DNA of 64,000 nucleotides from an uncultured Acetatifactor sp. (lineage in GTDB: Bacteria > Bacillota > Clostridia > Lachnospirales > Lachnospiraceae). How positions within the stretch are numbered: position 1 is the stretch's first letter; each line of letters begins with the position of its first letter. Of this stretch, positions 8,487-16,965 are shown piece by piece. The position numbers and the translations under genes were made by a program. The notes under the pieces were generated by a model. It was not told the origin of the DNA and did no database searches. It worked only from the letters and a program-made list of their open reading frames with translations. Location: the NCBI GenBank assembly GCA_910579755.1, contig CAJTVB010000002.1:153888-217887 (forward strand), given 5' to 3'.

Positions 8487-9596
8487 ATGACTAAATCGGA
8501 ATATTTGAATTCTCTGCAGGAAAAACTGGAAAAATTCGGAAAAGAGTTGCAGGAAGAAATTGTGGAGGACTATAAACAACATTTTGCGGAGGGTGAAAAG
8601 CAGGGCAGGACAGAGGAGGAGATCATCGAAGAGCTGGGAAATGTGGAAGAGATGATTCGTGAGCTGTCGGAGATGGATCAGGACAGAGATCCGGACAGAG
8701 AGTACAAGAAAATTGAGAGAGAGAGGAATTGTACTTACATCGGAGAGTACAATAGCATCGAGCTTTCAGGGGAAGAGGCGGATATTGTGCTGGAGCCTTC
8801 AGAAGGGAATCAGATTCAGGTAGAGTATGAGAATAACGGGAATTTGGAGAGTCAATTGCAGTATGACTTTTACCAATATGATAAGAATGGTATTTTTTTC
8901 GCGGGAGTAAGGCGTAAGTATTCCGGAGAAAATTCCAAAACCAAAATTCTGGGAAAGATCATGTTTACTTATCAAAGTAATTTTTTCAGGAAAGGCGACG
9001 TTTCCATACAGCTGAGAGTACGGGTGCCTAAAGGAATGCTCCGGGTTTTGGCAGCCACCACCAGCGGAGATATAAGCGCCTGCGATCTGGAGGCGGTGGA
9101 GCTGCAGTGTAAGACAGGAAGCGGTGATATCGACGTATCCAAGGCCCGGCTGAAGAAGGTTCAGCTCAGCTCCGGAAGCGGAGATATCGATGTGTCCGGT
9201 ATCAGAGGGGAATCCGCCAGTCTTCATGCCGCCAGCGGGGATATCGAACTGAACGGCTGTGAAGTCGTTGAGCTTGCCGGCAGTACGGCCAGCGGAGATA
9301 TAACGATGGATACAAGGGTCAGAGACTGCCGGTGCAGTACAGGGAGCGGTGATATTGAACTGAGGGTGAAAGGGCCGGAGCGGGTCAACTGCAGTGCGGG
9401 CAGCGGTGATATGAAGCTTTGTATCCAGGGCGTGGACGGCGTGGAGGCCAGGATAAGCCAGGGCTCCGGTGAGACCAAAATTTATCGAAAGGGCGAAGAG
9501 AGCAGAGAGATCAAAGGAGGAACCTACATTTACGGAAACGGAGCCTGCAAGGTAAAGGCCAGCATCGGATCCGGGGATATGGAATTGTATATATAG
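8487..9596 (+). CDS. HAAS (DUF1700) and DUF4097 fusion protein
   Basis: 369 residues. Residues 1-80 are a HAAS/DUF1700 helical domain (SEYLNSLQEKLEKFGKEL, then EEIIEELGNVEEMIRELSE). From residue 90 the chain is a DUF4097 beta-solenoid with at least seven copies of the motif (T/S/A)GSGDI or ASGDI spaced 18-22 residues apart. No signal peptide or membrane segment is visible, unlike many DUF1700 proteins, so the location is uncertain. The ATG at 8487 follows AGGAGG. PadR, HAAS and DUF4097 proteins are frequent partners in Firmicutes and are thought to relate to envelope stress, but no mechanism is established. Here the two latter domains are fused. Confidence 0.8.
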   Translation: MTKSEYLNSLQEKLEKFGKELQEEIVEDYKQHFAEGEKQGRTEEEIIEELGNVEEMIRELSEMDQDRDPDREYKKIERERNCTYIGEYNSIELSGEEADIVLEPSEGNQIQVEYENNGNLESQLQYDFYQYDKNGIFFAGVRRKYSGENSKTKILGKIMFTYQSNFFRKGDVSIQLRVRVPKGMLRVLAATTSGDISACDLEAVELQCKTGSGDIDVSKARLKKVQLSSGSGDIDVSGIRGESASLHAASGDIELNGCEVVELAGSTASGDITMDTRVRDCRCSTGSGDIELRVKGPERVNCSAGSGDMKLCIQGVDGVEARISQGSGETKIYRKGEESREIKGGTYIYGNGACKVKASIGSGDMELYI

Positions 9597-9601
9597 TTGA
9601 T

Positions 9602-9628
9602 ACTATTGGCGGCGAAGCCGTGAATAGT
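9602..9628. repeat. REP-like small palindrome
   Basis: ACTATT/AATAGT arms enclose the hairpin CGGC-GAA-GCCG. The segment CGGCGAAGCCGTGAATAGTAA recurs almost exactly at 14297-14316 in the large element there, which suggests a dispersed repeat family. Confidence 0.5.
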
Positions 9629-9669
9629 AAAATTACCACAACAGTCTGGAAGCCTGTTGTGGTAATTTT
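9629..9669 (+). terminator. strong hairpin terminator after the HAAS/DUF4097 gene
   Basis: A perfect 16-bp stem (9629-9644 with 9654-9669) with a nine-base loop; the right arm ends in TTTTA. Because the left arm starts with AAAA, it could also work in reverse. Confidence 0.75.
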
Positions 9670-9802
9670 ATTGCTTTTGAAGCCGGAAGCGGATATACTG
9701 TTAAGCAGAACACAAGGTGTATAATAGGATTGTGCTTACGGCCGGAGGCTGCGGCAGGGGAGTGTGCGGGGCTTTTGCGGCTGTGAATTTGGAGGTATGT
9801 CT

Positions 9803-10954
9803 ATGAGCAATGAAATGCAAAACAATGCGCAGGGAAAGGAGCGCATGGCAAATATGGAGCTGCTGCGGTGTGTGGCCATGCTGATGGTGGCGGCGCTTCA
9901 TTTTCTGGGGAAGGGAAATATACTGCCTCCACTTGCGGAGGAGGGCCTTGGGCCTGCGGGAGCCGCAGCCTGGCTGCTGGAAAGCTTCTGTATTGTTGCG
10001 GTTAATCTCTATATGTTTATCAGCGGCTATTTTTTATGTACATCCTCCTTCAAGCTTAGCCGACTGGCAGGATTGTGGCTTCAGGTATGGCTGTATTCGG
10101 TAACGCTGGGGGCGGTGGGGATACTGACAGGCATTATGCCGGGAGAAGAGGTGGATATACATCTTTTCCTGACACTGCTCTTTCCCATATCCATGGATCA
10201 CTATTGGTTTATGACGGCATATGTGATCCTGTACCTGCTTTTTCCATTCTTGGGTGCGGCGGTGAAAAAAATGACAAAACGGCAGCTGCAGACGGCAGTG
10301 ATATTGCTTTTTCTGGCGTTTTGTCTGCCCAAAAGTATTCTGCCGCTGCGTCTGGAGATCGACAATAAGGGCTACGATTTCCTGTGGTACCTGTGTGTTT
10401 TTGCGGCGGCGGCCTATGTGCGTCGTTTCGGAATTCCTTTTCTGGAGAAAAAAGGAAGAGGAGTGCTGTTGTATGTGTGTTCCTGCCTGCTGATTTCTGG
10501 ATGCAGTATGGGGCTTCGGCTGATCTGTCTGCGAACAGGCCGCCTGGAGACAAGGGTGGGTATGTTTATGGAATATAATCATATTCTGCCTTTTTTGGGG
10601 GCGGCGGGCTTGTTTGCGGCTTTTTACAGACTGCGGATATCGGGCGCCTTTGCAAGGCTGGTGAATCGTATTGCCCCATACACCCTGGGAGTGTACCTGC
10701 TTCATGAAAACATTAGTTTGAGGTATGCCTGGCAGGAATGGATGGGCGCGGGAAGAATTCATTCCGTGGCAGGAGTGATCCTGGGAACAGCGGCAGCGGC
10801 AGCGGGAGTGTTTGTCTGCGGAGTGCTGGTGGACATGCTGAGGGGGCTTTTGCTGAAGGGACTGGATCGTCTTTTTTCCGGTATAAGCATCTACCGCCGG
10901 CAGAAGGACGCCATAAAAAGGGTGGATACGTTTTTTTCCGCAAGTGAAGGATAG
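9803..10954 (+). CDS. acyltransferase-3 family membrane protein
   Basis: 383 residues with about ten hydrophobic segments. The N-terminal motif ANMELLRCVAMLMVAALHF matches the acyltransferase-3 (OafA/NodX) pattern, with the conserved R and the H of the following helix. PISMDHYWFMTAYVILYLLF and YTLGVYLLHEN are further family landmarks. These enzymes usually O-acetylate cell-surface polysaccharides. GGAGG is 7 bases before the ATG at 9803. The next membrane protein starts 15 bases after the stop, so the two form an operon that may act on a surface glycan. Confidence 0.88.
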   Translation: MSNEMQNNAQGKERMANMELLRCVAMLMVAALHFLGKGNILPPLAEEGLGPAGAAAWLLESFCIVAVNLYMFISGYFLCTSSFKLSRLAGLWLQVWLYSVTLGAVGILTGIMPGEEVDIHLFLTLLFPISMDHYWFMTAYVILYLLFPFLGAAVKKMTKRQLQTAVILLFLAFCLPKSILPLRLEIDNKGYDFLWYLCVFAAAAYVRRFGIPFLEKKGRGVLLYVCSCLLISGCSMGLRLICLRTGRLETRVGMFMEYNHILPFLGAAGLFAAFYRLRISGAFARLVNRIAPYTLGVYLLHENISLRYAWQEWMGAGRIHSVAGVILGTAAAAAGVFVCGVLVDMLRGLLLKGLDRLFSGISIYRRQKDAIKRVDTFFSASEG

Positions 10955-10969
10955 GAGAGTTGGACGGCT

Positions 10970-12943
10970 ATGGAAACGACAAGTAAAAATAAAAAACGGG
11001 TACTGCTGGAAAATCTGTTTATGGTGGTTCTGGTCTTTTACCCTCTGCGGCATGTGAACTGGGGGCTGGATCTGTGGGATACGGGCTACAGCTACGCCAA
11101 TTTTACTTTTGCGGGGTTAAAACACATGGATCCCATGTGGCTGTTTTCCACCTGGCTGGCCAATGTGGCGGGAAACATGCTGACCAGACTGCCTCACGGG
11201 GGAACTCTGGTGGGAATGAATTTCTACACAGGATTATTTGTGAGTGTGCTGGCTCTGGCAGGGTATTTTTTCTGTACCAGAAGTCTGAAAATGCCCGCAG
11301 GAATTGTTTTTATTGGGGAATTTGCGGCGGAGAGTCTTTGCTGGTGTCCTACGGCAGTGCTGTATAATTATCTTTCGTATGTACTGTTTTTGGCGGCGGT
11401 GATACTGCTTTATCAGGGGCTTACCAAAGAGAAAAGGGTCTGTCTGGCGGCGGCAGGGGTCTGTCTGGGAAGCAATGTGCTGGTAAGGTTTTCTAATCTG
11501 CCCCAGGCAGCCATGATTCTGGCGGTATGGGCCTATGATGTGATTCTCTGGAGGGAGGATAAAAAGACGGCACAAAAGGGGAAGGCGTCGGATCCTTTCT
11601 GGCCCCGGCTGTTAAGGCATACCGGCTGGTGTCTGGCAGGATACCTGGGAGCGTTGGCTCTGCTTTTGGGGGATATCCATATGCGCTTTGGAATCGGGCA
11701 GTATATCCAGGGAATCCGGAATCTGTTTGCCATGACGGAGAATGCGACGGACTATAAGGCAGGTTCCATGCTTGGGGGACTGATCAATGCCTATAGAAAC
11801 GGAATGTACTGGGCGGCCCGGATGGCCGTGATCCTGGCGGGAGGCATCGTACTGTTCGTTCTGGCAGGAATCGTGGAGAAGGCTATGGCGGGGGGAGAGG
11901 ACGACAGATCCAGGCCTCTTTGGCGGGCCAGGGCTTCAGGCTTGATCCATGTGGCTGTAAGAGTGCTTTGGGCGGCGGTGTGTATTGCCATGGTGGTATG
12001 GCTGTATGTCAGGAAATTCTGCTCGTTTACATTTTACAGCTACGATTCCATGTTGTATCCCGGCATACTGTTTTTGATGCTGACTATGCTGGTGGGGGTG
12101 ATCCGCATTTTCGATCCTCACAGTCCCAGGGAGGAAAAGCTGATCAGCGGCATGCTGATTTTGGTGGTTCTTTTGACCTCCATCGGAAGTAATAATAATG
12201 TTTATCCCAGCATTAACAATCTGTTTGCGGCGGCGCCCTACACCCTGTGGGAGAGCTGGCGCTTTATCAGAGGGGCGGGAGAGAGACGCTTGCGGATTTC
12301 CGGGAGTCGTTTCAAGAAACATCACAATCCGGGGAAATCGGAAAAGGCAGGGCTGCAGGTGACAATTTCTTCATTTCCCGTCAAGGGGATGCTGACGGCA
12401 TTTCTGGCATTGTGCCTGCTGCAGTTTTCGCTGTTTGGGGCAGTGTTTGTTTTTTCGGAGGGTACCGGGGTGCAGGATGCCGAGGCTTATGTGGAGAATA
12501 ATGAGGTTTTGAAAAATGTCCGGATGAGTGCCGAAAGAGCCCGGTGGATGAGTGAAATCAGCGCCTATGTGGAGGAGAACAATCTGCAGGGCAGGGAAGT
12601 ACTGCTTTACGGAAATATTCCGGCACTGTCCTTTTACCTGCAGATGCCTGCGGCCTTTCAGCCCTGGAGCGACCTGCGTTCCTATAGTGCGGTCAAAATG
12701 CAGGCGGATATGGAGCGGATGGAGGAAGAGATGTTAAGGACCGGATCGGAGGAGCCGGTAGTAATTGTGGAAAATAAATATGGGGAGGATCTGGAGCAAA
12801 GCCGGGTTTTGGAAACGGGAGAGTCAAGCCCGCTGATGGAACAGGATGCAAAATGGAGTCTTATTGTGGAATTTATGAATAGACAGGGGTATCAGCAGAC
12901 TTTTCGCAGCGAGAAATTTGCCGTGTACAGGAAAGTCTACTGA
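10970..12943 (+). CDS. polytopic membrane protein, GT-C glycosyltransferase-like, unknown function
   Basis: 657 residues. About 11 hydrophobic helices span residues 10-490 and are followed by a soluble domain of some 160 residues (from FVFSEGTGVQDAEAYVEN). The first external loop, HVNWGLDLWDTGYSYANF, has the acidic pattern often found after helix 1 of GT-C glycosyltransferases, but I cannot name a family. The ATG at 10970 follows AGGAGAG, which overlaps the stop of the acyltransferase. A surface-glycan role is inferred from that neighbour. Confidence 0.65.
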   Translation: METTSKNKKRVLLENLFMVVLVFYPLRHVNWGLDLWDTGYSYANFTFAGLKHMDPMWLFSTWLANVAGNMLTRLPHGGTLVGMNFYTGLFVSVLALAGYFFCTRSLKMPAGIVFIGEFAAESLCWCPTAVLYNYLSYVLFLAAVILLYQGLTKEKRVCLAAAGVCLGSNVLVRFSNLPQAAMILAVWAYDVILWREDKKTAQKGKASDPFWPRLLRHTGWCLAGYLGALALLLGDIHMRFGIGQYIQGIRNLFAMTENATDYKAGSMLGGLINAYRNGMYWAARMAVILAGGIVLFVLAGIVEKAMAGGEDDRSRPLWRARASGLIHVAVRVLWAAVCIAMVVWLYVRKFCSFTFYSYDSMLYPGILFLMLTMLVGVIRIFDPHSPREEKLISGMLILVVLLTSIGSNNNVYPSINNLFAAAPYTLWESWRFIRGAGERRLRISGSRFKKHHNPGKSEKAGLQVTISSFPVKGMLTAFLALCLLQFSLFGAVFVFSEGTGVQDAEAYVENNEVLKNVRMSAERARWMSEISAYVEENNLQGREVLLYGNIPALSFYLQMPAAFQPWSDLRSYSAVKMQADMERMEEEMLRTGSEEPVVIVENKYGEDLEQSRVLETGESSPLMEQDAKWSLIVEFMNRQGYQQTFRSEKFAVYRKVY

Positions 12944-13001
12944 CAGTAGATTGCCTTTTTGCCAGGGAATTTCTATTATAAAAGGGAGAACAGTGGAATG
13001 G

Positions 13002-13038
13002 AAAGGGTCTGGAGCTTATAACAGCTCCAGACCCTTTT
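13002..13038. terminator. bidirectional terminator between the membrane protein gene and asnA
   Basis: A perfect 15-bp stem (13002-13016 with 13023-13037) with loop TATAAC. The forward side ends in TTTT and the reverse side in CCCTTT. The asnA stop codon lies in the loop, so the hairpin serves both convergent genes. Confidence 0.8.
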
Positions 13039-14026
13039 GCGCCGCTTCCTCCATGACCTCCTGGGGCCACAGGGAACACTGCACCTCGCCGATATGGGCT
13101 TTGCGCAGGAAAAACATACAGATACGGGACTGACCGATTCCGCCGCCGATGGTGTAGGGCAGTTCCCGGTTTAAAACCGCTTTATGGAAAGGAAGAAGCG
13201 CCCGCTCCGGACAGCCTGCTTTTTCCAGCTGCTCCTGCAGAGCCGTTTCATCCACCCGGATTCCCATGCTGGAAAGCTCCAGAGCAATATCCAGTACAGG
13301 GTAATAGACGATGATATCGGCGTTCAGAGCCCAATCGTCGTAGTCCGGAGCACGGCCGTCATGAGGCTTTCCACTTTCCAGCTTATCACCGATCTGCATG
13401 ACGCAGACGGCACCTTTGGCCTTGGCTATGTAGTATTCCCGTTCCTTGGGGGAGTAATCGGGAAACATTTCAGCCAATTCTCCTGTAGTAATAAAGAAGA
13501 TATCATGGGGAAGGATTTCTTCTATATAATCATAATGGATGGACAGATATTTTTCCGTCTTGCGAAGCACCTTGTAGACTGTACGGACAGTGTCCTTAAG
13601 CGTATCCAGGTTCCGGTCTTCTCTGGAGATGATTTTTTCCCAATCCCATTGATCCACGTAGATGGAATGGATATTGTCCGCCTCCTCATCCCTGCGGATA
13701 GCGCTCATGTCCGTATAAAGCCCTTCTCCTACGGAGAAGCCATATTTTTTCAGGGCAAAACGCTTCCACTTGGCCAGGGACTGGACAATTTCCGCCTCCC
13801 GGCCGTCCTGATGCCGGATGTCGAAGGCCACGGGGCGTTCGATGCCGTTTAGATTATCATTGAGACCAGACAGAGGATCCACAAAAAGCGGAGCGGATAC
13901 TCGAAGGAGATGCAGACGTTCTGCCAACAGCGTCTGAAAAAAATCTTTGACTTTTTTGATGGCGATCTGTGTCTCGTAAAGGCCAAGCTGTGATTTGTAA
14001 TTTTCCGGTAATGAAATATTTGACAT
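13016..14026 (-). CDS. asnA: aspartate-ammonia ligase AsnA
   Basis: 336 residues, matching the roughly 330 of AsnA. It makes asparagine from aspartate, ammonia and ATP. Class-II synthetase-like fold with the family segments LSGLNDNLNGIERPVAFDI, LAKWKRFALKKYGF, GLYTDMSAIRRDE, YVDQWDWEKII and the C-terminal YTIGGGIGQSRICMFFL. The start at 14026 is the ATG that gives MSNISLPENYKSQLGLYETQ; a longer frame begins with residues unlike the family. No T-box leader was found, although a short hairpin lies between the promoter and the gene. Confidence 0.95.
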   Translation of the reverse strand: MSNISLPENYKSQLGLYETQIAIKKVKDFFQTLLAERLHLLRVSAPLFVDPLSGLNDNLNGIERPVAFDIRHQDGREAEIVQSLAKWKRFALKKYGFSVGEGLYTDMSAIRRDEEADNIHSIYVDQWDWEKIISREDRNLDTLKDTVRTVYKVLRKTEKYLSIHYDYIEEILPHDIFFITTGELAEMFPDYSPKEREYYIAKAKGAVCVMQIGDKLESGKPHDGRAPDYDDWALNADIIVYYPVLDIALELSSMGIRVDETALQEQLEKAGCPERALLPFHKAVLNRELPYTIGGGIGQSRICMFFLRKAHIGEVQCSLWPQEVMEEAAQKGLELL

Positions 14027-14079
14027 AATGATCCTGCTTTCTTTGTTTTTGTCGCAAAAAGCGCGTACATACATGAAAC

Positions 14080-14135
14080 GGTACAATTTATGCTGTACCT
14101 TAATTTATTAAACTGCTTTATTGAAAATTTTGCAA
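14080..14135 (-). promoter_or_regulatory. asnA promoter and leader hairpin
   Basis: Read in reverse: -35 TTGCAA (14130-14135), 17-base spacer, -10 TTTAAT (14107-14112), and just downstream a hairpin GGTACA/TGTACC (14080-14099). The hairpin could be an operator or an mRNA 5' stem. Confidence 0.55.
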
Positions 14136-14165
14136 GACTTTTTCCATGTTTTTTGAGAAAGAACG

Positions 14166-14429
14166 TTACTATTCGTTACTTTTCACGGGTAGGGGACGCG
14201 AGGTGTTTTTGTGTGCTGTTTGCACAAAAACCCGAGAACGCACGCGCCAAAATGAGCGCTTTTTGCTCATTTTGTGTGCATCATGTTGCTTTGAACGGCG
14301 AAGCCGTGAAAAGTAACTACTATTCATAGCCACATAAGAACCATCAGCAAAGCACAGAGCTGCAGCGCGGCGGCAGACAGCATCGTTGGCTGGTTTTGCC
14401 CATGGGCGTGGAGGGGCTTTGAATAGTAA
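14166..14429. repeat. composite inverted-repeat element (non-coding)
   Basis: This 264-base segment holds no convincing ORF. It has a perfect 14-bp inverted repeat (14175-14188 with 14304-14317). An abutting 9-bp pair TACTATTCA/TGAATAGTA lies at 14318-14326 with 14420-14428, and an outer pair TTACTATTC/GAATAGTAA at 14166-14174 with 14421-14429 competes for the same right arm. Two internal hairpins are GTTTTTGTG/CACAAAAAC (14205-14231) and AAAATGAGC/GCTCATTTT (14249-14273). The part near 14297 matches the palindrome at 9602-9628. It could be a MITE-like element or a structured RNA. Confidence 0.6.
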
Positions 14430-14438
14430 AGAAAAGAC

Positions 14439-14486
14439 TTGCAATAATAGAACACATGTGCTATTCTATAAAAAGAACGGACGTTC
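14439..14486 (+). promoter_or_regulatory. SOS-type promoter with two LexA-like boxes
   Basis: -35 TTGCAA (14439-14444), 17-base spacer and -10 TATTCT (14462-14467). GAACGGACGTTC (14475-14486) is an exact match to the Firmicutes LexA/DinR pattern GAAC-N4-GTTC and lies over the start point. GAACACATGTGC (14450-14461), one base off the pattern, fills the spacer. Two boxes over one promoter is the standard layout of a LexA-repressed gene. Confidence 0.75.
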
Positions 14487-14564
14487 TTACCGGGAATTGC
14501 TTTACCAGTAAAAGACTTTCAGAAGGGCGCTGGGCTTGAATATTGAGGATAGGAGGGGAGTGCC

Positions 14565-15917
14565 ATGGATTATCTGGCCACGGGACAGGAAATGTCCCTA
14601 ATGGATAAACTGGGAATTTTGACGGATGCGGCAAAATATGACGTGGCCTGTACCTCCAGCGGGGTGGACAGGAAGGGAAACGGAACAGGGATCGGAAACT
14701 GTGTGGCGGCAGGGATCTGCCACAGCTTCAGCAGCGACGGAAGGTGTATATCCCTGCTGAAGATTCTGCAGACCAACGAGTGTATCTACGACTGTAAATA
14801 CTGTCAGAACCGTTGTTCCAACGATATTCCCAGGGCTACCTTTACCCCGGATGAGATCTGTACGCTCACTATGGAATTTTACCGGCGGAACTATATCGAG
14901 GGGCTGTTTTTGAGCTCTGGAATTATTCAGAGTCCCGGGTATACCATGGAGAGGATATACAGGACGGTCTGGCTGCTTCGGAATAAGTACCGGTTTAACG
15001 GGTACGTGCATGTAAAAGCTATTCCGGGAGCCGACCCGATGCTGATCCGGCAGACGGGATTTCTGGTGGACAGGATGAGCGTCAACCTGGAGCTGCCCAC
15101 TGCGGAAGGCCTGAAGGCGCTTGCCCCCAACAAGCACAGAAAGACGATATTGACTCCTATGCGGCAGATCCAGAATGAGATTACCTCAAACAAGGAGGAT
15201 ATCGTCCTCTACAGGAATGCACCCAGGTTTGTAGCGGGAGGGCAGTCTACACAGATGATCATAGGCGCTACGCCGGAAAGTGATTTCCAGATTATTAACG
15301 TGGCCGAAAGCCTGTATCAAAAGTTTCAATTAAAAAGAGTATTCTACTCGGCTTTTGTGAATGTGACAAGGGACAAACTGCTCCCTGCTCTGCCGGGAGG
15401 ACCGCCGCTGCTTCGGGAGCACAGATTATATCAGGCAGATTGGCTCCTGCGTTTTTACGGTTTTCGGGCGGAGGAGCTTCTGGATGAGAAGCGTCCTTTT
15501 TTCAATGTGCTGCTGGATCCCAAGGAGGACTGGGCAGTGCGCCATTTGGAGCAGTTTCCGGTGGAGATCAACCGTGCGCCGCTGGAATTGCTTTTGAGGG
15601 TGCCGGGAGTGGGTGTGAAGAGTGCACAGCGGATCGTGGCGGCCCGCAGAAAGGTTAACCTCAACTTTGCGGACTTGAAAAAGATCGGGGTGGTTTTAAA
15701 GCGGGCTCTATTTTTTATTACCTGCAGCGGCAGAATGATGTATCCGGTCAAGCTGGATGAAGATTACATTGTGAGAAATCTTACAGAAAAGAGAGACCGG
15801 GTGCAGTTTGGAAGCGACGGTATGACTTATCGACAGATGTCCCTGTTTGACGATGATCAGTTTTCAAGGCCGCTGAGGGCTGTAGAGCAGCTCCAGACGG
15901 CTATGGGGCAGGTTTGA
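14565..15917 (+). CDS. radical SAM protein, putative DNA modification/repair family (TIGR03916)
   Basis: 450 residues. The radical SAM cluster motif C-x3-C-x2-C is CIYDCKYC at residues 73-80. Extra conserved cysteines lie before it (C29, C46, C52, C61). Near residue 345, LLLRVPGVGVKSAQRIVAAR is a helix-hairpin-helix that binds DNA backbones. This architecture is that of the family called putative DNA modification/repair radical SAM protein; its reaction is unknown. Ribosome site AGGAGGGGAG. The promoter carries LexA-like boxes, which independently supports a DNA-damage role. It is followed by its usual partner gene. Confidence 0.88.
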   Translation: MDYLATGQEMSLMDKLGILTDAAKYDVACTSSGVDRKGNGTGIGNCVAAGICHSFSSDGRCISLLKILQTNECIYDCKYCQNRCSNDIPRATFTPDEICTLTMEFYRRNYIEGLFLSSGIIQSPGYTMERIYRTVWLLRNKYRFNGYVHVKAIPGADPMLIRQTGFLVDRMSVNLELPTAEGLKALAPNKHRKTILTPMRQIQNEITSNKEDIVLYRNAPRFVAGGQSTQMIIGATPESDFQIINVAESLYQKFQLKRVFYSAFVNVTRDKLLPALPGGPPLLREHRLYQADWLLRFYGFRAEELLDEKRPFFNVLLDPKEDWAVRHLEQFPVEINRAPLELLLRVPGVGVKSAQRIVAARRKVNLNFADLKKIGVVLKRALFFITCSGRMMYPVKLDEDYIVRNLTEKRDRVQFGSDGMTYRQMSLFDDDQFSRPLRAVEQLQTAMGQV

Positions 15918-15957
15918 TGAGCGGCGGCATGCTGAGAAATCTGACAGGAGGTGAGAA

Positions 15958-16713
15958 ATGACCGTATACCGGTGCCAGGATTCCCTGGAGGGAATTTTTA
16001 CGGCAATTTATCAGGCTTATGAGGAAAAAAGGAATCATGAGGATACGATTTTAAGCCTGTCGGAGGACCCCATGCTGTTTGCGGAAGATGTGTCCGTGCT
16101 TCCGGATGAGGAGAAGACCCGAAAGGTGATGAATACTCTGCGTAGACGGTTTGGGGAGAAGGATTCTTATTCTCTGTGTCTGGCTTTGGCCACAGAGGAT
16201 GAGGAAAAGGCTCAGGCGGTTTATGGAACCATAGTGGAAGGGCTTCGAAGCTGCTGCGGACCAGGAAGGCTGTTTGACGATTTGACAAATAACAATATTC
16301 ACAAGGCGTTTGCTTTGGCCAGAAGCGCTAACCGGGAGGTGGGGCGGGAATTGGAATTTGTCCGTTTTCAGGAGCTGGAGAACGGAGTGCTGTATTCCAG
16401 GATCGGTCCGAAATGCAATGTGCTGACTTTTATCATGCCGCACTTTGCTGACAGACTGCCCATAGAGAATTTTGTGATATATGATGACAGGAGGAATCTG
16501 TTCGGAATTCATCCGGCCAGAAAGCAATGGTATCTGCTTCGCGGGGAGGAAGCGGAGGAACCCAAACTGCGCTTTTCAGAAATGGAAGAATCGTATCAGA
16601 AGCTTTTCCGGCATTTTTGCAGGACTATAGCCATCAGAGAGCGAAAGAATTTGAAGCTGCAGAGAAATATGCTCCCTCTGAGGTTCCAAGAATATATGAC
16701 AGAATTTCAGTAA
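15958..16713 (+). CDS. probable DNA metabolism protein, TIGR03915/DUF4130 family
   Basis: 251 residues. It matches the family that almost always sits next to the TIGR03916 radical SAM protein: opening YRCQDSLEGIFTAIYQAYE, central NREVGRELEFVRFQELENG-type block, and the C-terminal PHFADRLPIENFVIYDDRR, HPARKQWYL and YQKLFRHFCRTIAIRERKN. No catalytic motif is recognised. The fold has been likened to uracil-DNA-glycosylase-related proteins in family descriptions; I cannot confirm that here. AGGAGGTG precedes the ATG, and the 40-base gap to the radical SAM gene indicates one SOS-regulated transcript. Confidence 0.85.
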   Translation: MTVYRCQDSLEGIFTAIYQAYEEKRNHEDTILSLSEDPMLFAEDVSVLPDEEKTRKVMNTLRRRFGEKDSYSLCLALATEDEEKAQAVYGTIVEGLRSCCGPGRLFDDLTNNNIHKAFALARSANREVGRELEFVRFQELENGVLYSRIGPKCNVLTFIMPHFADRLPIENFVIYDDRRNLFGIHPARKQWYLLRGEEAEEPKLRFSEMEESYQKLFRHFCRTIAIRERKNLKLQRNMLPLRFQEYMTEFQ

Positions 16714-16868
16714 CTGCGATAAAGTTGCATGGCAGTACTGTGCAGTCTGAAAGTGAAAAATAGTCAAAATATACAAAAGTTTTTTTGATTCTTTTTATGC
16801 CATGGACAGAATGCAGAATTGCATTAATTTTGGAAAAAATATGACAAATTTTTGCCCTCGGAAAACGC

Positions 16869-16896
16869 TTTACATTTTGAATAATTTGCATATAAT
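16869..16896 (+). promoter_or_regulatory. promoter of the HPr-like gene
   Basis: TTTACA (16869-16874) and a perfect TATAAT (16891-16896) with a 16-base spacer, in the 252-base gap after the DNA-metabolism pair. Nothing else is recognisable in that gap. Confidence 0.65.
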
Positions 16897-16965
16897 GTTA
16901 AATTATAACAAGGTAACTTAATTTGAACTTGGTTTTAGTTTTTGCTTATGAAAGGATGGTTGGAA

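Noticed and set aside
9060..9480. GSGDI repeats as an RTX-type calcium-binding toxin
   Set aside because: Spacing of about 20 residues and the SGDI pattern fit DUF4097, not the nine-residue RTX nonapeptide.
14027..14165. T-box riboswitch upstream of asnA
   Set aside because: No AGGGTGGNACCGCG-like T-box sequence or specifier loop; only a short 6-bp hairpin.
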